Source of the DNA: Eubacterium sp.
GTDB lineage: Bacteria > Bacillota > Clostridia > Lachnospirales > Lachnospiraceae
DNA length: 32,832 nt
Assembly: GCA_016280325.1 (NCBI GenBank)
Contig: JAEEGM010000090.1
Location: forward strand, 1 to 32,832
Direction: 5' to 3'
Shown: positions 9,142 to 18,435 of the stretch, in pieces
Layout: every line of letters starts with the position of its first letter
Position numbering within the stretch: position 1 is the stretch's first letter
Position numbers and translations under genes: made by a program
The notes under the pieces: model-generated
Database searches by the model: none
What the model was told of the DNA's origin: nothing
What the model saw: only the letters and a program-made list of their open reading frames with translations

Positions 9142-10161
9142 ATGTCGGAAAAAGAAGACAAGGTTCTCGCTCTCGGTAAGGTCCCCGAGAAGATCATGTG
9201 TCGGTCCGTTTTTAAACCATTGAAGATAAAGCGACCGGAGGTATTGATCCATCCCGGTGTCGGTGAGACCCATGCCGTGATCGAAGCGGGTAATGAAGAA
9301 GCGTTTGTTTTTTCCGTGGGGCCGATCACCGGTGTCAGTGAGGATGTCGGAAAAATGGCCTTTTGGAAAGCGGCGAACGATGTAGCGGCAGCGGGAGTGA
9401 GTCCAATCGGGATGCTCGTTGATATCGCGCTACCCAAGGGGAGTCGGGAGAGTGAACTGCGTAGGATCACGAAGGAGATCGCGGAGTTTTCCGAACAGTA
9501 CAATATTGAGATACTCGGAGGGGATGTGCGGGTTACGGGCGCGGTAAATCGACCTGTCGTCGGGGTGACCGGTGTCGGAAAGACCGATCAAAGCCGACTC
9601 ATTACAGCAAGAGGTCTGAAGCCCGGAGATGAGTTGGTAGTTACCAAGTGGGTCGGCTTGGAGGGCTCGGCGGTCCTGGCAATGACACGCGGTGAGGATT
9701 TGAAAAACCACCTGCCCGCGGAGATCGTGAAGAGGGCAGAAGAGTTCTTCGAGTATATGAATGTAATGCCGGAGAGCGAGATCGCCGTGGAGGTCGGTGC
9801 GACAGCCATGCACAATGTGACCGAGGGTGGTATCTTCGGAGCCCTGTGGGAGCTCGGCGCGGCATCGAATATCGGATTTGAGGTGGATATTCGCAAGATT
9901 CCGATCCGACAGGAGACTATCGAGATCTGCGAGGTGTTTGATGTCAATCCGTATATGCTGATGTCCGGTGGCTCGATGCTGATCGGAACCGCGAAGGGGA
10001 ATCTCCTGGTTGATAAACTTGAGAGTGCCGGGATCCACGCCGCGGTGATCGGTTATGTGACCGAGGGGGCGGACCGGATTGTGCGTAACGGAGATGAAAA
10101 GCGATACCTTGAACCCAGACAGGCGGATGATATTAATAAAGCGATGGAGGCGACGATATGA
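9142..10161 (+). CDS. AIR synthase-related / HypE-like protein
   Basis: SVGPITGVSEDVGKMAFWKAANDVAAAGVSPIGMLVDIALP, EILGGDVRVTGAVNRPVVGVTGVG, HNVTEGGIFGALWELG, MSGGSMLIG. Confidence 0.85.
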   Translation: MSEKEDKVLALGKVPEKIMCRSVFKPLKIKRPEVLIHPGVGETHAVIEAGNEEAFVFSVGPITGVSEDVGKMAFWKAANDVAAAGVSPIGMLVDIALPKGSRESELRRITKEIAEFSEQYNIEILGGDVRVTGAVNRPVVGVTGVGKTDQSRLITARGLKPGDELVVTKWVGLEGSAVLAMTRGEDLKNHLPAEIVKRAEEFFEYMNVMPESEIAVEVGATAMHNVTEGGIFGALWELGAASNIGFEVDIRKIPIRQETIEICEVFDVNPYMLMSGGSMLIGTAKGNLLVDKLESAGIHAAVIGYVTEGADRIVRNGDEKRYLEPRQADDINKAMEATI

Positions 10162-10643
10162 GAGATAAGATATTAAAAAATCTGGCGCAGAACGCGAGAC
10201 TGTCTTCCAAGGATCTGGCAGCGATGCTTGACTCATCTCCGGAAGAGATCAAGGAAATGATCCATCAGATGGAAGAGGAAGGGATCATATGCGGATATCC
10301 GACGCTGATCAACTGGGATAAGACAGGCGATGAGCGTGTGACTGCCGTGATCGAGGTGAAGACGGCGCCGGAGCGTGGGCGAGGCTTTGACAAGATCGCT
10401 GCCCGTATCTATCAGTTTGACGAGGTGAAGGATGTCTATCTGATGAGTGGAAACTTCGACTTCACTGTAATTATCGACGGAAGCAGCATGAAAGAGGTGG
10501 CGCGTTTTGTGACACAGAAGCTGGCACCGATGGAGAGTGTCGTCAGCTGTGCGACCTACTTTGTTTTGAAAAAATATAAGCAGCATGGTATACCGCTTGA
10601 AAGAATCAAAGATACCGATGAAAGGCAGTTGATCACACCATGA
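10158..10643 (+). CDS. Lrp/AsnC family transcriptional regulator
   Basis: N-terminal HTH ILKNLAQNARLSSKDLAAML; RAM-like domain EVKDVYLMSGNFDFTVII; overlaps the preceding stop. Confidence 0.9.
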   Translation: MRDKILKNLAQNARLSSKDLAAMLDSSPEEIKEMIHQMEEEGIICGYPTLINWDKTGDERVTAVIEVKTAPERGRGFDKIAARIYQFDEVKDVYLMSGNFDFTVIIDGSSMKEVARFVTQKLAPMESVVSCATYFVLKKYKQHGIPLERIKDTDERQLITP

Positions 10644-11803
10644 GAGATCCGTTATCAAAAGCCGTGACATCTCTGGCACCGTCCGGTATCCGCCGATTTT
10701 TCGATCTGGCGAATACGATGGAGGGAGTAATCTCTCTGGGCGTGGGCGAGCCGGATTTTGACACGCCATGGCATATTCGTGAAGAGGGAATCTACGCACT
10801 GGAAAAGGGGCGCACCTTCTACACTTCAAACGCCGGTCTGATGGAACTGAGAGAGGAGATCGGCAGGTACTTAAAGCGCCGATTTTCCCTGGATTATTCC
10901 GCGGATGAGGTGTTTATTACGGTGGGAGGAAGCGAGGCAATCGACCTGACCTGTCGTGTGATGCTCGATCCGGGTGATGAGGTGATCATCCCGGAGCCCT
11001 GCTATGTCTCCTATTATCCTTGTGTCGTGCTGGCCGGAGGGACGCCTGTGCGTCTTCCGCTTTCTTCTGACGATCAGTTTAAGCTGACCAGAGAAAAGCT
11101 GGAGTCGGTCATCACTGAGAAGACGAAGCTTCTGGTGCTTCCGTTCCCGAACAATCCTACAGGAGCCGTGATGAGCGGTCCTGAGTTGCAGGTGATCGCC
11201 GATATCGTCAAGGAACACGACATTTTTGTGCTGTCGGATGAGATCTACGCGGAACTTACCTACGGCGAAAAGCATGTATCGATCGCGTCTTTGCCGGATA
11301 TGAAGGAGAGAACCGTGGTGATCAACGGTTTTTCGAAGGCGTTTGCGATGACCGGTTGGCGTCTCGGGTACGCTGCCGCTCCGAAAAATATCCTGAGCCA
11401 GATGATCAAGGTCCATCAGTACGTGATCATGTGTGCGCCGACGACCAGCCAGTACGCAGCGGTCGAAGCACTGAGAAACGGCGACAATGACGTCGAGAAG
11501 ATGTGTGACAGCTATGATGAGAGACGCCGGTTCCTGGTTCACGAGTTAAATGAGATGGGTTTAACCTGTTTCGAGCCGCGGGGTGCTTTTTACGTATTCC
11601 CGAGCATACAGAGTACAGGGCTCTCCTCCGAGGAATTCGCGACCAAGCTTCTCGAGGAACAGCGTGTAGCCGTGGTTCCCGGGACAGCGTTCGGCGAGTG
11701 CGGAGAGGGCTTTTTGCGCATATCCTACGCCTATTCGATCGAGAATTTGAAGGTCGCGTTGGAAAAGATAAAAGATTTTGTAGACACGAGAAGAAAAATG
11801 TGA
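10640..11803 (+). CDS. Pyridoxal-phosphate-dependent aminotransferase class I/II
   Basis: GVGEPDFDTPWHIREEG, PNNPTGAVM, LSDEIYAELTY, VINGFSKAFAMTGWRLGY (PLP lysine). Confidence 0.93.
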   Translation: MRDPLSKAVTSLAPSGIRRFFDLANTMEGVISLGVGEPDFDTPWHIREEGIYALEKGRTFYTSNAGLMELREEIGRYLKRRFSLDYSADEVFITVGGSEAIDLTCRVMLDPGDEVIIPEPCYVSYYPCVVLAGGTPVRLPLSSDDQFKLTREKLESVITEKTKLLVLPFPNNPTGAVMSGPELQVIADIVKEHDIFVLSDEIYAELTYGEKHVSIASLPDMKERTVVINGFSKAFAMTGWRLGYAAAPKNILSQMIKVHQYVIMCAPTTSQYAAVEALRNGDNDVEKMCDSYDERRRFLVHELNEMGLTCFEPRGAFYVFPSIQSTGLSSEEFATKLLEEQRVAVVPGTAFGECGEGFLRISYAYSIENLKVALEKIKDFVDTRRKM

Positions 11804-11809
11804 TATAAT
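11781..11809 (+). promoter_or_regulatory. sigma-A type promoter for cheX-like gene
   Basis: TAGACA (11781-11786), 17-nt spacer, TATAAT (11804-11809); overlaps the aminotransferase stop. Confidence 0.65.
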
Positions 11810-11849
11810 TAGCCATGTATCGAGACGATTTGGATAGGAGGACGGCAGT

Positions 11850-12320
11850 ATGGCGACACTCAACGCGGAACATATCAATCCGTTTTTGATGACAGCGAAG
11901 AAAATATTGCAGGATGTGTGCTTTGTTGAAGTTGCCATCCAGAAACCGGTATTGAAAGAGGCTACTTTCGGTAAGGATGATTGGGTAATCATCGTCGGTG
12001 TCACCGGCGAGATGCGCGGTCAGGTTTTGATTGCCATGTCCGAGAAAAATGCCTGCGCCATTGCATCCAAGATGTGTATGACGGAGATCAAAGAGATCGA
12101 CGATTTTGCTTCATCCGCTCTTTCGGAGTTGGGAAACATGATCATGGGTAACGCTTCTACGGTATTTTCTTCATCCGGTATCGGTATCGATATCACACCG
12201 CCGACACTTTCACACGGTGAGGTAAGTTTTACATCGAGCTATACCAAGTCACTCTGTGTTCCGATGGTATTTGACGGAGGCGGGATTGATCTCTTCCTGG
12301 CATTGAAGCAGGAGAATTGA
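11850..12320 (+). CDS. cheX: Chemotaxis protein CheX-like
   Basis: 156 aa; ALSELGNMIMGNASTVFSSSGIGIDITPPTL (CheC/CheX E-x2-N motif); SD AGGAGG. Confidence 0.8.
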   Translation: MATLNAEHINPFLMTAKKILQDVCFVEVAIQKPVLKEATFGKDDWVIIVGVTGEMRGQVLIAMSEKNACAIASKMCMTEIKEIDDFASSALSELGNMIMGNASTVFSSSGIGIDITPPTLSHGEVSFTSSYTKSLCVPMVFDGGGIDLFLALKQEN

Positions 12321-12321
12321 T

Positions 12322-12846
12322 GTGTTACATATTGTATTGTTAGAGCCGGAGATTCCGCAGAATACCGGCAATATAGGGCGCACCTGCGTAGCGATCGGAG
12401 CCAAGCTCCATCTGATCGGACCGATGGGGTTTTCGGTGTCCGACAAGTGGGTAAGACGCGCCGGATTGGATTATTGGGATAAGTTGGACCTGGCGGTTTA
12501 CGACGACTATCCCGATTTTTTATGCAAAAATTTCGAGAGTACCAACCGAGAACCGCGTATTTACATGGCGACAACGAAGGCCAGACACGTCTACAGTGAC
12601 GTCACGTATGAAGAGGATTGCTATGTGATGTTTGGCAAGGAAAGTGCCGGGATTCCGGAGGAAATCCTAGTAGAGCATGAAGAAACGGCGATCCGGATTC
12701 CGATGGACGGTGATATCCGCTCGCTCAATCTGAGCAATTCGGTAGCGATTGTAGCCTATGAGGTGATGCGGCAGCGGGGCTTCGGCCGGCTGAATACGCA
12801 GGGGCAGTTACACCGATTGCAGTGGCAGTCGGATCGTGAAGGTTGA
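12322..12846 (+). CDS. trmL: tRNA (cytidine(34)-2'-O)-methyltransferase (SPOUT)
   Basis: MLHIVLLEPEIPQNTGNIGRTCVAIGAKLHLIGPMGFS; VMFGKESAGIPEEIL; IPMDGDIRSLNLSNSVAIVAYEVMRQ; GTG start with SD AGGAG. Confidence 0.92.
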   Translation: MLHIVLLEPEIPQNTGNIGRTCVAIGAKLHLIGPMGFSVSDKWVRRAGLDYWDKLDLAVYDDYPDFLCKNFESTNREPRIYMATTKARHVYSDVTYEEDCYVMFGKESAGIPEEILVEHEETAIRIPMDGDIRSLNLSNSVAIVAYEVMRQRGFGRLNTQGQLHRLQWQSDREG

Positions 12847-14259
12847 TCCGGCTCCCTCGGTACTGATAACGTCAATCATTTCTTTATGTGCCATCATGAT
12901 TTCTTTGCAGATGGAAAGTCCCAACCCGGTTCCGGATTTGTCTTTTCCGCGGGAAAGATCGGACTTGTAAAAACGATCCCAGATACTGTTTAACTCATCC
13001 TTCGGGATGCCGATGCCGGTGTCACGAACGGATATGAATACCTTGTCCTTTTTGATTGAAGTGCGGATCGTGATGAGAGCTCCTTCGTCGCTGAACTTCA
13101 GCGCGTTCTCTGCGAGGTTGAAGAGAACCTGATGGATCTTGTCTGCGTCGCCCTTCACGATCAGAGGCTCCTCGGTCGCGAGTTCGACATGGAAGCGGAC
13201 GTCTTTCCTGATAGCCCGCCCGTCCAGAGCGTCCGTCACTTTGTGGATCGTAGCATGGATATCAAAAGGCTGGATATCCAGGAGAATATTATCCTTATCA
13301 TAGGAATTCAGATCGATGATCTGATTGGTCAGCTTCGTCAGGCGATCCGTCTCCGCGATCAGAATATCGTAGTAATGATTGGCCTCCTCCGGTGGGATCA
13401 GCCCGTCCCGAAAGGCTTGCAGATAGCCGTGGATCGAAGTCAGCGGCGAACGGAAATCATGTGAAATACTGGATAAAAATTTCCTCTGATACTCATCGAA
13501 TTTCGACAGCTCCTGACCGAGTACATTCAGCGTCTCGGCCATCTCTCCGTACTCATCATGAGAACGAATAATAATAGGCGGATTGTCACGTCCGATCGCA
13601 AAGTCCTTGCTCCCGGCGCGGAGTTTTTTTAATGGAATAAAACAGAAGAAAAACAGTCCGATATACGTCAGCAACAGCAGACCGATCACGATATAATACA
13701 CCGTTAATAGGATGTTATAATAGAAGTTGGAACGCTCGGTAATAAAGGAATTGCTGTGCGCAAATATCAGGTATCCGTGGAATTTATCGCTGTGATGAAG
13801 CGGCTTGGTGATACACAGACAGGTCGTTCCGAGATAGCCGCCGAGAGTGAAATCATGGGTGACATCCTGGTGCAAAAACTTGGACTGTCCGTGACTGAGT
13901 ACATTGTAATACGGTTTTTGTACTTCATTTTCCGTATCGAGAATAATATCCCCACCTTCCTCGATGATCAACAACTGGCAGTTGGAAGCCTTGGCGGCGA
14001 CATCGAGAGAGGGGCGAAGTTTTTGAAGAGTTTTAGCGGTGTAGGTCTCGTTCGCGATCGTGGTTCGGATGAGACGATCTGCTGCACCGGATAGGGAAGC
14101 GGCAGTCTCTTCGAGAACCTGATCATAGATAAAGGTCTGACCGACAGCCAGCATAAAGTAAAAAGACACCACAACGATAACCAGATAAAAAGCGAGAAGC
14201 TTTTTGATCAGGGTTGTTTTTCCGAAGATATGGATGCGGCGTTTTTTTCTTGCTTTCAC
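12808..14259 (-). CDS. HAMP-containing sensor histidine kinase
   Basis: Two TM helices flanking an extracellular domain; H-box SSISHDFRSPLTSIHGYL, NLAENALKFS, GIGIPKDEL, GTGLGLSICKEI. Confidence 0.92.
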   Translation of the reverse strand: MKARKKRRIHIFGKTTLIKKLLAFYLVIVVVSFYFMLAVGQTFIYDQVLEETAASLSGAADRLIRTTIANETYTAKTLQKLRPSLDVAAKASNCQLLIIEEGGDIILDTENEVQKPYYNVLSHGQSKFLHQDVTHDFTLGGYLGTTCLCITKPLHHSDKFHGYLIFAHSNSFITERSNFYYNILLTVYYIVIGLLLLTYIGLFFFCFIPLKKLRAGSKDFAIGRDNPPIIIRSHDEYGEMAETLNVLGQELSKFDEYQRKFLSSISHDFRSPLTSIHGYLQAFRDGLIPPEEANHYYDILIAETDRLTKLTNQIIDLNSYDKDNILLDIQPFDIHATIHKVTDALDGRAIRKDVRFHVELATEEPLIVKGDADKIHQVLFNLAENALKFSDEGALITIRTSIKKDKVFISVRDTGIGIPKDELNSIWDRFYKSDLSRGKDKSGTGLGLSICKEIMMAHKEMIDVISTEGAGSTFTIRLPLQSV

Positions 14260-14984
14260 ACGGGTTCTCCTTTGATCTCAAATCGATATCCGATTCCCCA
14301 GATCGTCGCGATCGAGTAGCCCTCGCGGTCGGTTAGTTTTTCACGAAGACGCTTGATGTGAACATCGACGGTACGCGTCTCGGAGGTCTGCTCGTAACCC
14401 CAGATGCGGTCGAGGAGTTCCTCGCGAGAGAATACTTTGTTTGGATGGGAGACCAAAAAATGCAAAAGCTCCAGCTCCTTCGGCGGCATATCGATCAGGC
14501 GGCCGCCCTGCGTGACCGTGTAGTTGGCGCGGTTGACGACGAGGTCCCCGCACGTCGCCTCGTCCGCGGAAGGTGCCTCCGCGCGGGCCGATGGCTGGCT
14601 CCCGTTTTCATAACGACGAAGCACGGCTTTGACACGAGCCACCATTTCCTTGTTATCAAAGGGCTTGCTGATGTAGTCATCGGCTCCGAGTTCGAGCCCG
14701 AGCACCTTGTCGAAGGTCTCGGTTTTGGCGGAGAGCATGATCACCGGCGTCATATAATCCTTGCGAAGTTCTCGGCAGACCGAATAACCGTCAATCCCCG
14801 GAAGCATGATGTCAAGGAGGATCAGATCCGGCTGGAAGGACTGATTCAGCGTAAGTGCGGTCTCGCCGTCATTTGCAATCTTGCACTCGAAAAACTCCTT
14901 TGTCAGATAGAGAGACAAAAGGATTGCGATATTCTCATCGTCATCAACGATCAGGATTTTTTTCTTGGACATAGCATTCACCAT
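14256..14984 (-). CDS. OmpR-family response regulator
   Basis: ILIVDDDENI, LILLDIMLPGIDG, SAKTE, KPFDNKE; winged helix PPKELELLHFLVSHPNKVFSREELLDRIWGYE. Confidence 0.94.
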   Translation of the reverse strand: MVNAMSKKKILIVDDDENIAILLSLYLTKEFFECKIANDGETALTLNQSFQPDLILLDIMLPGIDGYSVCRELRKDYMTPVIMLSAKTETFDKVLGLELGADDYISKPFDNKEMVARVKAVLRRYENGSQPSARAEAPSADEATCGDLVVNRANYTVTQGGRLIDMPPKELELLHFLVSHPNKVFSREELLDRIWGYEQTSETRTVDVHIKRLREKLTDREGYSIATIWGIGYRFEIKGEPV

Positions 14985-15002
14985 TCCTTTGTTCCGTAGG
15001 TT

Positions 15003-15041
15003 TAGTATTTGGCATTCTAGTATTTTGCATCCTAGTATTTG
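15003..15041. repeat. 15-bp tandem repeat, 2.6 copies, spanning the mutS2 stop codon
   Basis: Units TAGTATTTGGCATTC (15003), TAGTATTTTGCATCC (15018), TAGTATTTG... (15033), exact 15-bp period. Confidence 0.85.
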
Positions 15042-17410
15042 AAAAGTGCCACCGTGGCGCCGTAACCGCCTTCGCCCTGCTCACCGAGGCGGAAGCTTTC
15101 GATGCAGCGGTTGCGTTTCAGATGATCGTGGACTGCCGCACGCAGAGCGCCGGTTCCCATACCGTGGATGATCCGTACCTGCGACAGGTGTGCCAGGTAT
15201 GCGTCATCTAAGTATTTTTCCAGAAGGGGAAGCGCTTCTGCCACCTTCATTCCGATCAGGTTGATCTCTGTGTGGACGGTCATCGCCTTTGCGGATTTCA
15301 GGGCCTTCGATTGGGCGATGGTCGCTTCCTTCTTCGCCTGCTTGGTCTCGGATTCGAGGTACTCCAGATCGTCAAGCTCGACCTCTGAGCGAAGGATACC
15401 GATCTGGACATAGCACTTGCCACGGACGGGTTCGGTGGAGATGGTTCCCTTGACACCCATCGAGTGCACCAGCACGATATCGCCGACGGTGAGTTCCTCC
15501 GGCTTTTTGGAAGAGTTCTTCTTCCGGCGCTTGGTGCCGGGACCGGTGGCGGCCAGGCCTTCATCAACTTCATTCATCGCGTCGCGAAGAGCGGAACGTT
15601 CCTGCTCCATCGCCTTCAGGGCTTCGGGGTCATTCATCCATTTGTTATACTTGCGGATGGATTCATCCGCCACTTTCTTGGCGCGCTCTAAGATCTCACG
15701 CGCTTCTTCATTGGCACGACGCAGGATCTTGTCACGCGACTGTTCGAGTTTTTCTTCTTTATCCTCGAGTTTTTTCTTATACCCTTCCGCGTTCTCACGG
15801 AAGCGGACAGCCTTCTCGCGTTCTTTCTCTGCCTCGATCCGGGATTCTTCCAGTCCGGATACGACATCTTCGAAACTTTTCTCATCGTCACCGATCCGGT
15901 GTTTGGCTTCGTTGATGATGGTGTCGTCAAGTCCCAGCTTGGAGGATATCGCGAAGGCGTTACTCTTGCCGGGAATCCCAACGAGAAGCCGGTAGGTGGG
16001 ACTGAGTGTTTCCACGTCGAATTCGCAGGAGGCGTTTTCGACACCGTCCTCCTGGAGTGCGTATATTTTTAATTCACTGTAGTGTGTCGTCGCCATGGCG
16101 GTGATCCGCTTTTTATGCAGATGATCCAGGATGGCGATGGCGAGTGCCGCGCCCTCTACCGGATCCGTGCCGGCACCGAGCTCGTCAAAGAGCGCCAACG
16201 TCCGTGTGTTCGCCTTTTTCAGTATGGAAACCGTGTTGGTCATGTGCGAAGAAAAGGTACTCAAGGACTGCTCGATACTCTGCTCATCTCCGATGTCGGC
16301 GAAAACCTCGTCGTAGACACGCAGGTGCGAGCGGTCGGCGGCCGGGATATGGAGGCCTGCCTGCCCCATCAGCGTCAGGAGACCGACGGTTTTGAGCGTC
16401 ACGGTCTTGCCGCCGGTGTTCGGTCCCGTGATCACGAGAAGGTCGTAATCCTTGCCGAGTGAGACATCGATCGGAACCACCTTGTTCGCAGGGATCAGAG
16501 GGTGTCTGGCCTTCTTCAGCCGGATGTATTTGCCCTGGAAGAGCGGCTCACTCGCCTTCATTTTTTTGGAAAGCATGCCTTTGGCAAAAATGAAATCAAG
16601 GTCGGCTAAGAGAAGAAAATCCTTCTCGATGTCGGCGATATGAGGAGCGGTCAGGTTGCTTAAGTCCGCGAGGATGCGCTCAATCTCGGTCTGCTCCTTG
16701 GCAAACCAGCCGGTGAGTTCGTTGTTCAGTTCGACGACGGCCATCGGTTCTATGAAAAATGTGGAGCCTGTGGCGCTCTGGTCGTGTACCATGCCGGGGA
16801 AGGAACTTTTGTGCTCGGCCTTGACTGGAAGGCAGTAGCGCCCGTCGCGGATGGTGACGAGGCTGTCCCGGAGCATGCCGGAAGAAGCGGCGATGGTTTT
16901 GTTCAACTGCTCGCGGATGCGGGCGTCCATGCCGCGTATGGTTCGACGTATAGAGGCGAGTTCGGAACTCGCGTCATCGGCAATCTCGTCCGGCGCCGGG
17001 ATGCATCGCGTGATCTCCGCACGAAGTTCCGGGACGTCGACAAGCGAATGAAACATCCCCGTCAGCACGTCCTCGTGATCGGTCAGTGCCGCGTCCGACG
17101 CGATGGCATCACGTGCAATCTCAAAAAGACGGCAGACATTCAGCAGTTCGCCGGTGCCGAGGGTTCCGCCTTTTTCCAAAGGGCGGATATCCCTTCTCGG
17201 GTCTCTGAGTCCGTGGAAATCCGGCTTATTGTCCTTAAGAATACGGTTCACGGCAGCGGTTGTCTGTGCCTGCAACGCGATGATCTCATCCCGTTTGCTT
17301 AAGGGGACGATCCGGCCGGCTTTTTGCTTGCCCGGATCGGAATCCGCTTCACGCACGAGTTGCTCGATGATCTTGTCATATTCCAGTGTGTGCAATACTT
17401 TTTTATTCAT
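15032..17410 (-). CDS. mutS2: Endonuclease MutS2
   Basis: 792 aa; ITGPNTGGKTVTLKTVGLL, LALFDELGAGTDPVEGAALAIAIL, C-terminal Smr domain INLIGMKVAEALPLLEKYLDDA...IIHGMGTGALR. Confidence 0.96.
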   Translation of the reverse strand: MNKKVLHTLEYDKIIEQLVREADSDPGKQKAGRIVPLSKRDEIIALQAQTTAAVNRILKDNKPDFHGLRDPRRDIRPLEKGGTLGTGELLNVCRLFEIARDAIASDAALTDHEDVLTGMFHSLVDVPELRAEITRCIPAPDEIADDASSELASIRRTIRGMDARIREQLNKTIAASSGMLRDSLVTIRDGRYCLPVKAEHKSSFPGMVHDQSATGSTFFIEPMAVVELNNELTGWFAKEQTEIERILADLSNLTAPHIADIEKDFLLLADLDFIFAKGMLSKKMKASEPLFQGKYIRLKKARHPLIPANKVVPIDVSLGKDYDLLVITGPNTGGKTVTLKTVGLLTLMGQAGLHIPAADRSHLRVYDEVFADIGDEQSIEQSLSTFSSHMTNTVSILKKANTRTLALFDELGAGTDPVEGAALAIAILDHLHKKRITAMATTHYSELKIYALQEDGVENASCEFDVETLSPTYRLLVGIPGKSNAFAISSKLGLDDTIINEAKHRIGDDEKSFEDVVSGLEESRIEAEKEREKAVRFRENAEGYKKKLEDKEEKLEQSRDKILRRANEEAREILERAKKVADESIRKYNKWMNDPEALKAMEQERSALRDAMNEVDEGLAATGPGTKRRKKNSSKKPEELTVGDIVLVHSMGVKGTISTEPVRGKCYVQIGILRSEVELDDLEYLESETKQAKKEATIAQSKALKSAKAMTVHTEINLIGMKVAEALPLLEKYLDDAYLAHLSQVRIIHGMGTGALRAAVHDHLKRNRCIESFRLGEQGEGGYGATVALFKY

Positions 17411-17456
17411 AGTTACAAGAATACATTATATCGGAAGATTTTTCAAGTCAAAACTC

Positions 17457-17485
17457 TTCACAAAGGGGAAAAAATGTGGTATCAT
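17457..17485 (+). promoter_or_regulatory. Putative sigma-A promoter
   Basis: TTCACA (17457-17462), 17-nt spacer, TATCAT (17480-17485), upstream of 17518 CDS. Confidence 0.55.
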
Positions 17486-17517
17486 ACGGATAGGTTTGTA
17501 CAGAAAGGAAGAGTGCC

Positions 17518-18420
17518 ATGAACAGAAAACCGATAATGGCTTTGATACTGAGCTTTGCGATGCTTCTCAGCGTCGTATATCCGGTCACGGCACCGGAGGA
17601 TGCACGGGCGGCGACAGTCAAGCTGAACAAGACCAGCATCTCGATCCGCGTCAAAAAAAGCAAGACGATCAAGATGACGGGGACGTATCACACGGTATCC
17701 TGGTCGATATCTTCCGGAAAGGCCAATATAAAACTGAAGAATTATAAGAAAAATAAGATCACGATTGTCGGGAAAAAGCAGGGCAAGGGAACCGTCAAGG
17801 GTACGATCTGGTATTCGGCAAAGAAAAAGAAAGTGCTGAAGTGCAAGGTGACGGTCAAGCCGCCTCTGTGGCAATGTCCACGATGCGGGATGTCAAACGA
17901 TACGAACTTCTGTTCAAACTGCGGTCAGAAGAAGCCGGACCCGTCCGCGTCGCCGACGCCGACGCCAAACGGGAGCGCGTCGCCGACAGCCAGTTCTTCG
18001 CCGACACCGACGCCGATCTCACCGGAAGCGATGAGCGACAAGAGTATCGTAATGGTCTTGAATAATTCATTTCCTTTCAAGATTCAGTTGTACGCGAATT
18101 CGGCGGCGATGACTTTCTACGACCGTGTCTGCAAACAACAGATTTCGAATCTAACGATGGGACCGGACGGAGAGAATGAAAAATGCTGTCATATCTCACC
18201 GGGGATCAATACCTACATATCGGAGTCTTATCATGTGGCGAAGGGTGAGGTGTTCCTGTATGGAATCGATGTGCTGAAGATATCGGCCAACGAACATGAC
18301 ACCGGTGCTTTTCCGACACGGATCGGCAGGGTGACTGATGAGTATGTCTATATGCTGGACCAGGCGTTGGTTAAGTTGATTGATGGTAAGACGGTAGTGC
18401 AGTTTAAGCAGTATATATAA
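17518..18420 (+). CDS. Secreted protein with zinc-ribbon and Pro/Ser/Thr linker
   Basis: Signal peptide MNRKPIMALILSFAMLLSVVYPVTAPEDARA; CPRCGMSNDTNFCSNCGQKKP; repeated SPTPTP linker; SD GGAAGAG. Confidence 0.8.
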   Translation: MNRKPIMALILSFAMLLSVVYPVTAPEDARAATVKLNKTSISIRVKKSKTIKMTGTYHTVSWSISSGKANIKLKNYKKNKITIVGKKQGKGTVKGTIWYSAKKKKVLKCKVTVKPPLWQCPRCGMSNDTNFCSNCGQKKPDPSASPTPTPNGSASPTASSSPTPTPISPEAMSDKSIVMVLNNSFPFKIQLYANSAAMTFYDRVCKQQISNLTMGPDGENEKCCHISPGINTYISESYHVAKGEVFLYGIDVLKISANEHDTGAFPTRIGRVTDEYVYMLDQALVKLIDGKTVVQFKQYI

Positions 18421-18435
18421 AAGGAGGATACCCAG

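Noticed and set aside
9430-10236. Long antisense ORF (268 aa, minus)
   Set aside because: Lies fully opposite the well-supported AIR-synthase-like CDS; no recognisable motifs; shadow ORF
10871-11542. 223-aa minus ORF
   Set aside because: Antisense to the aminotransferase; composition typical of shadow frames
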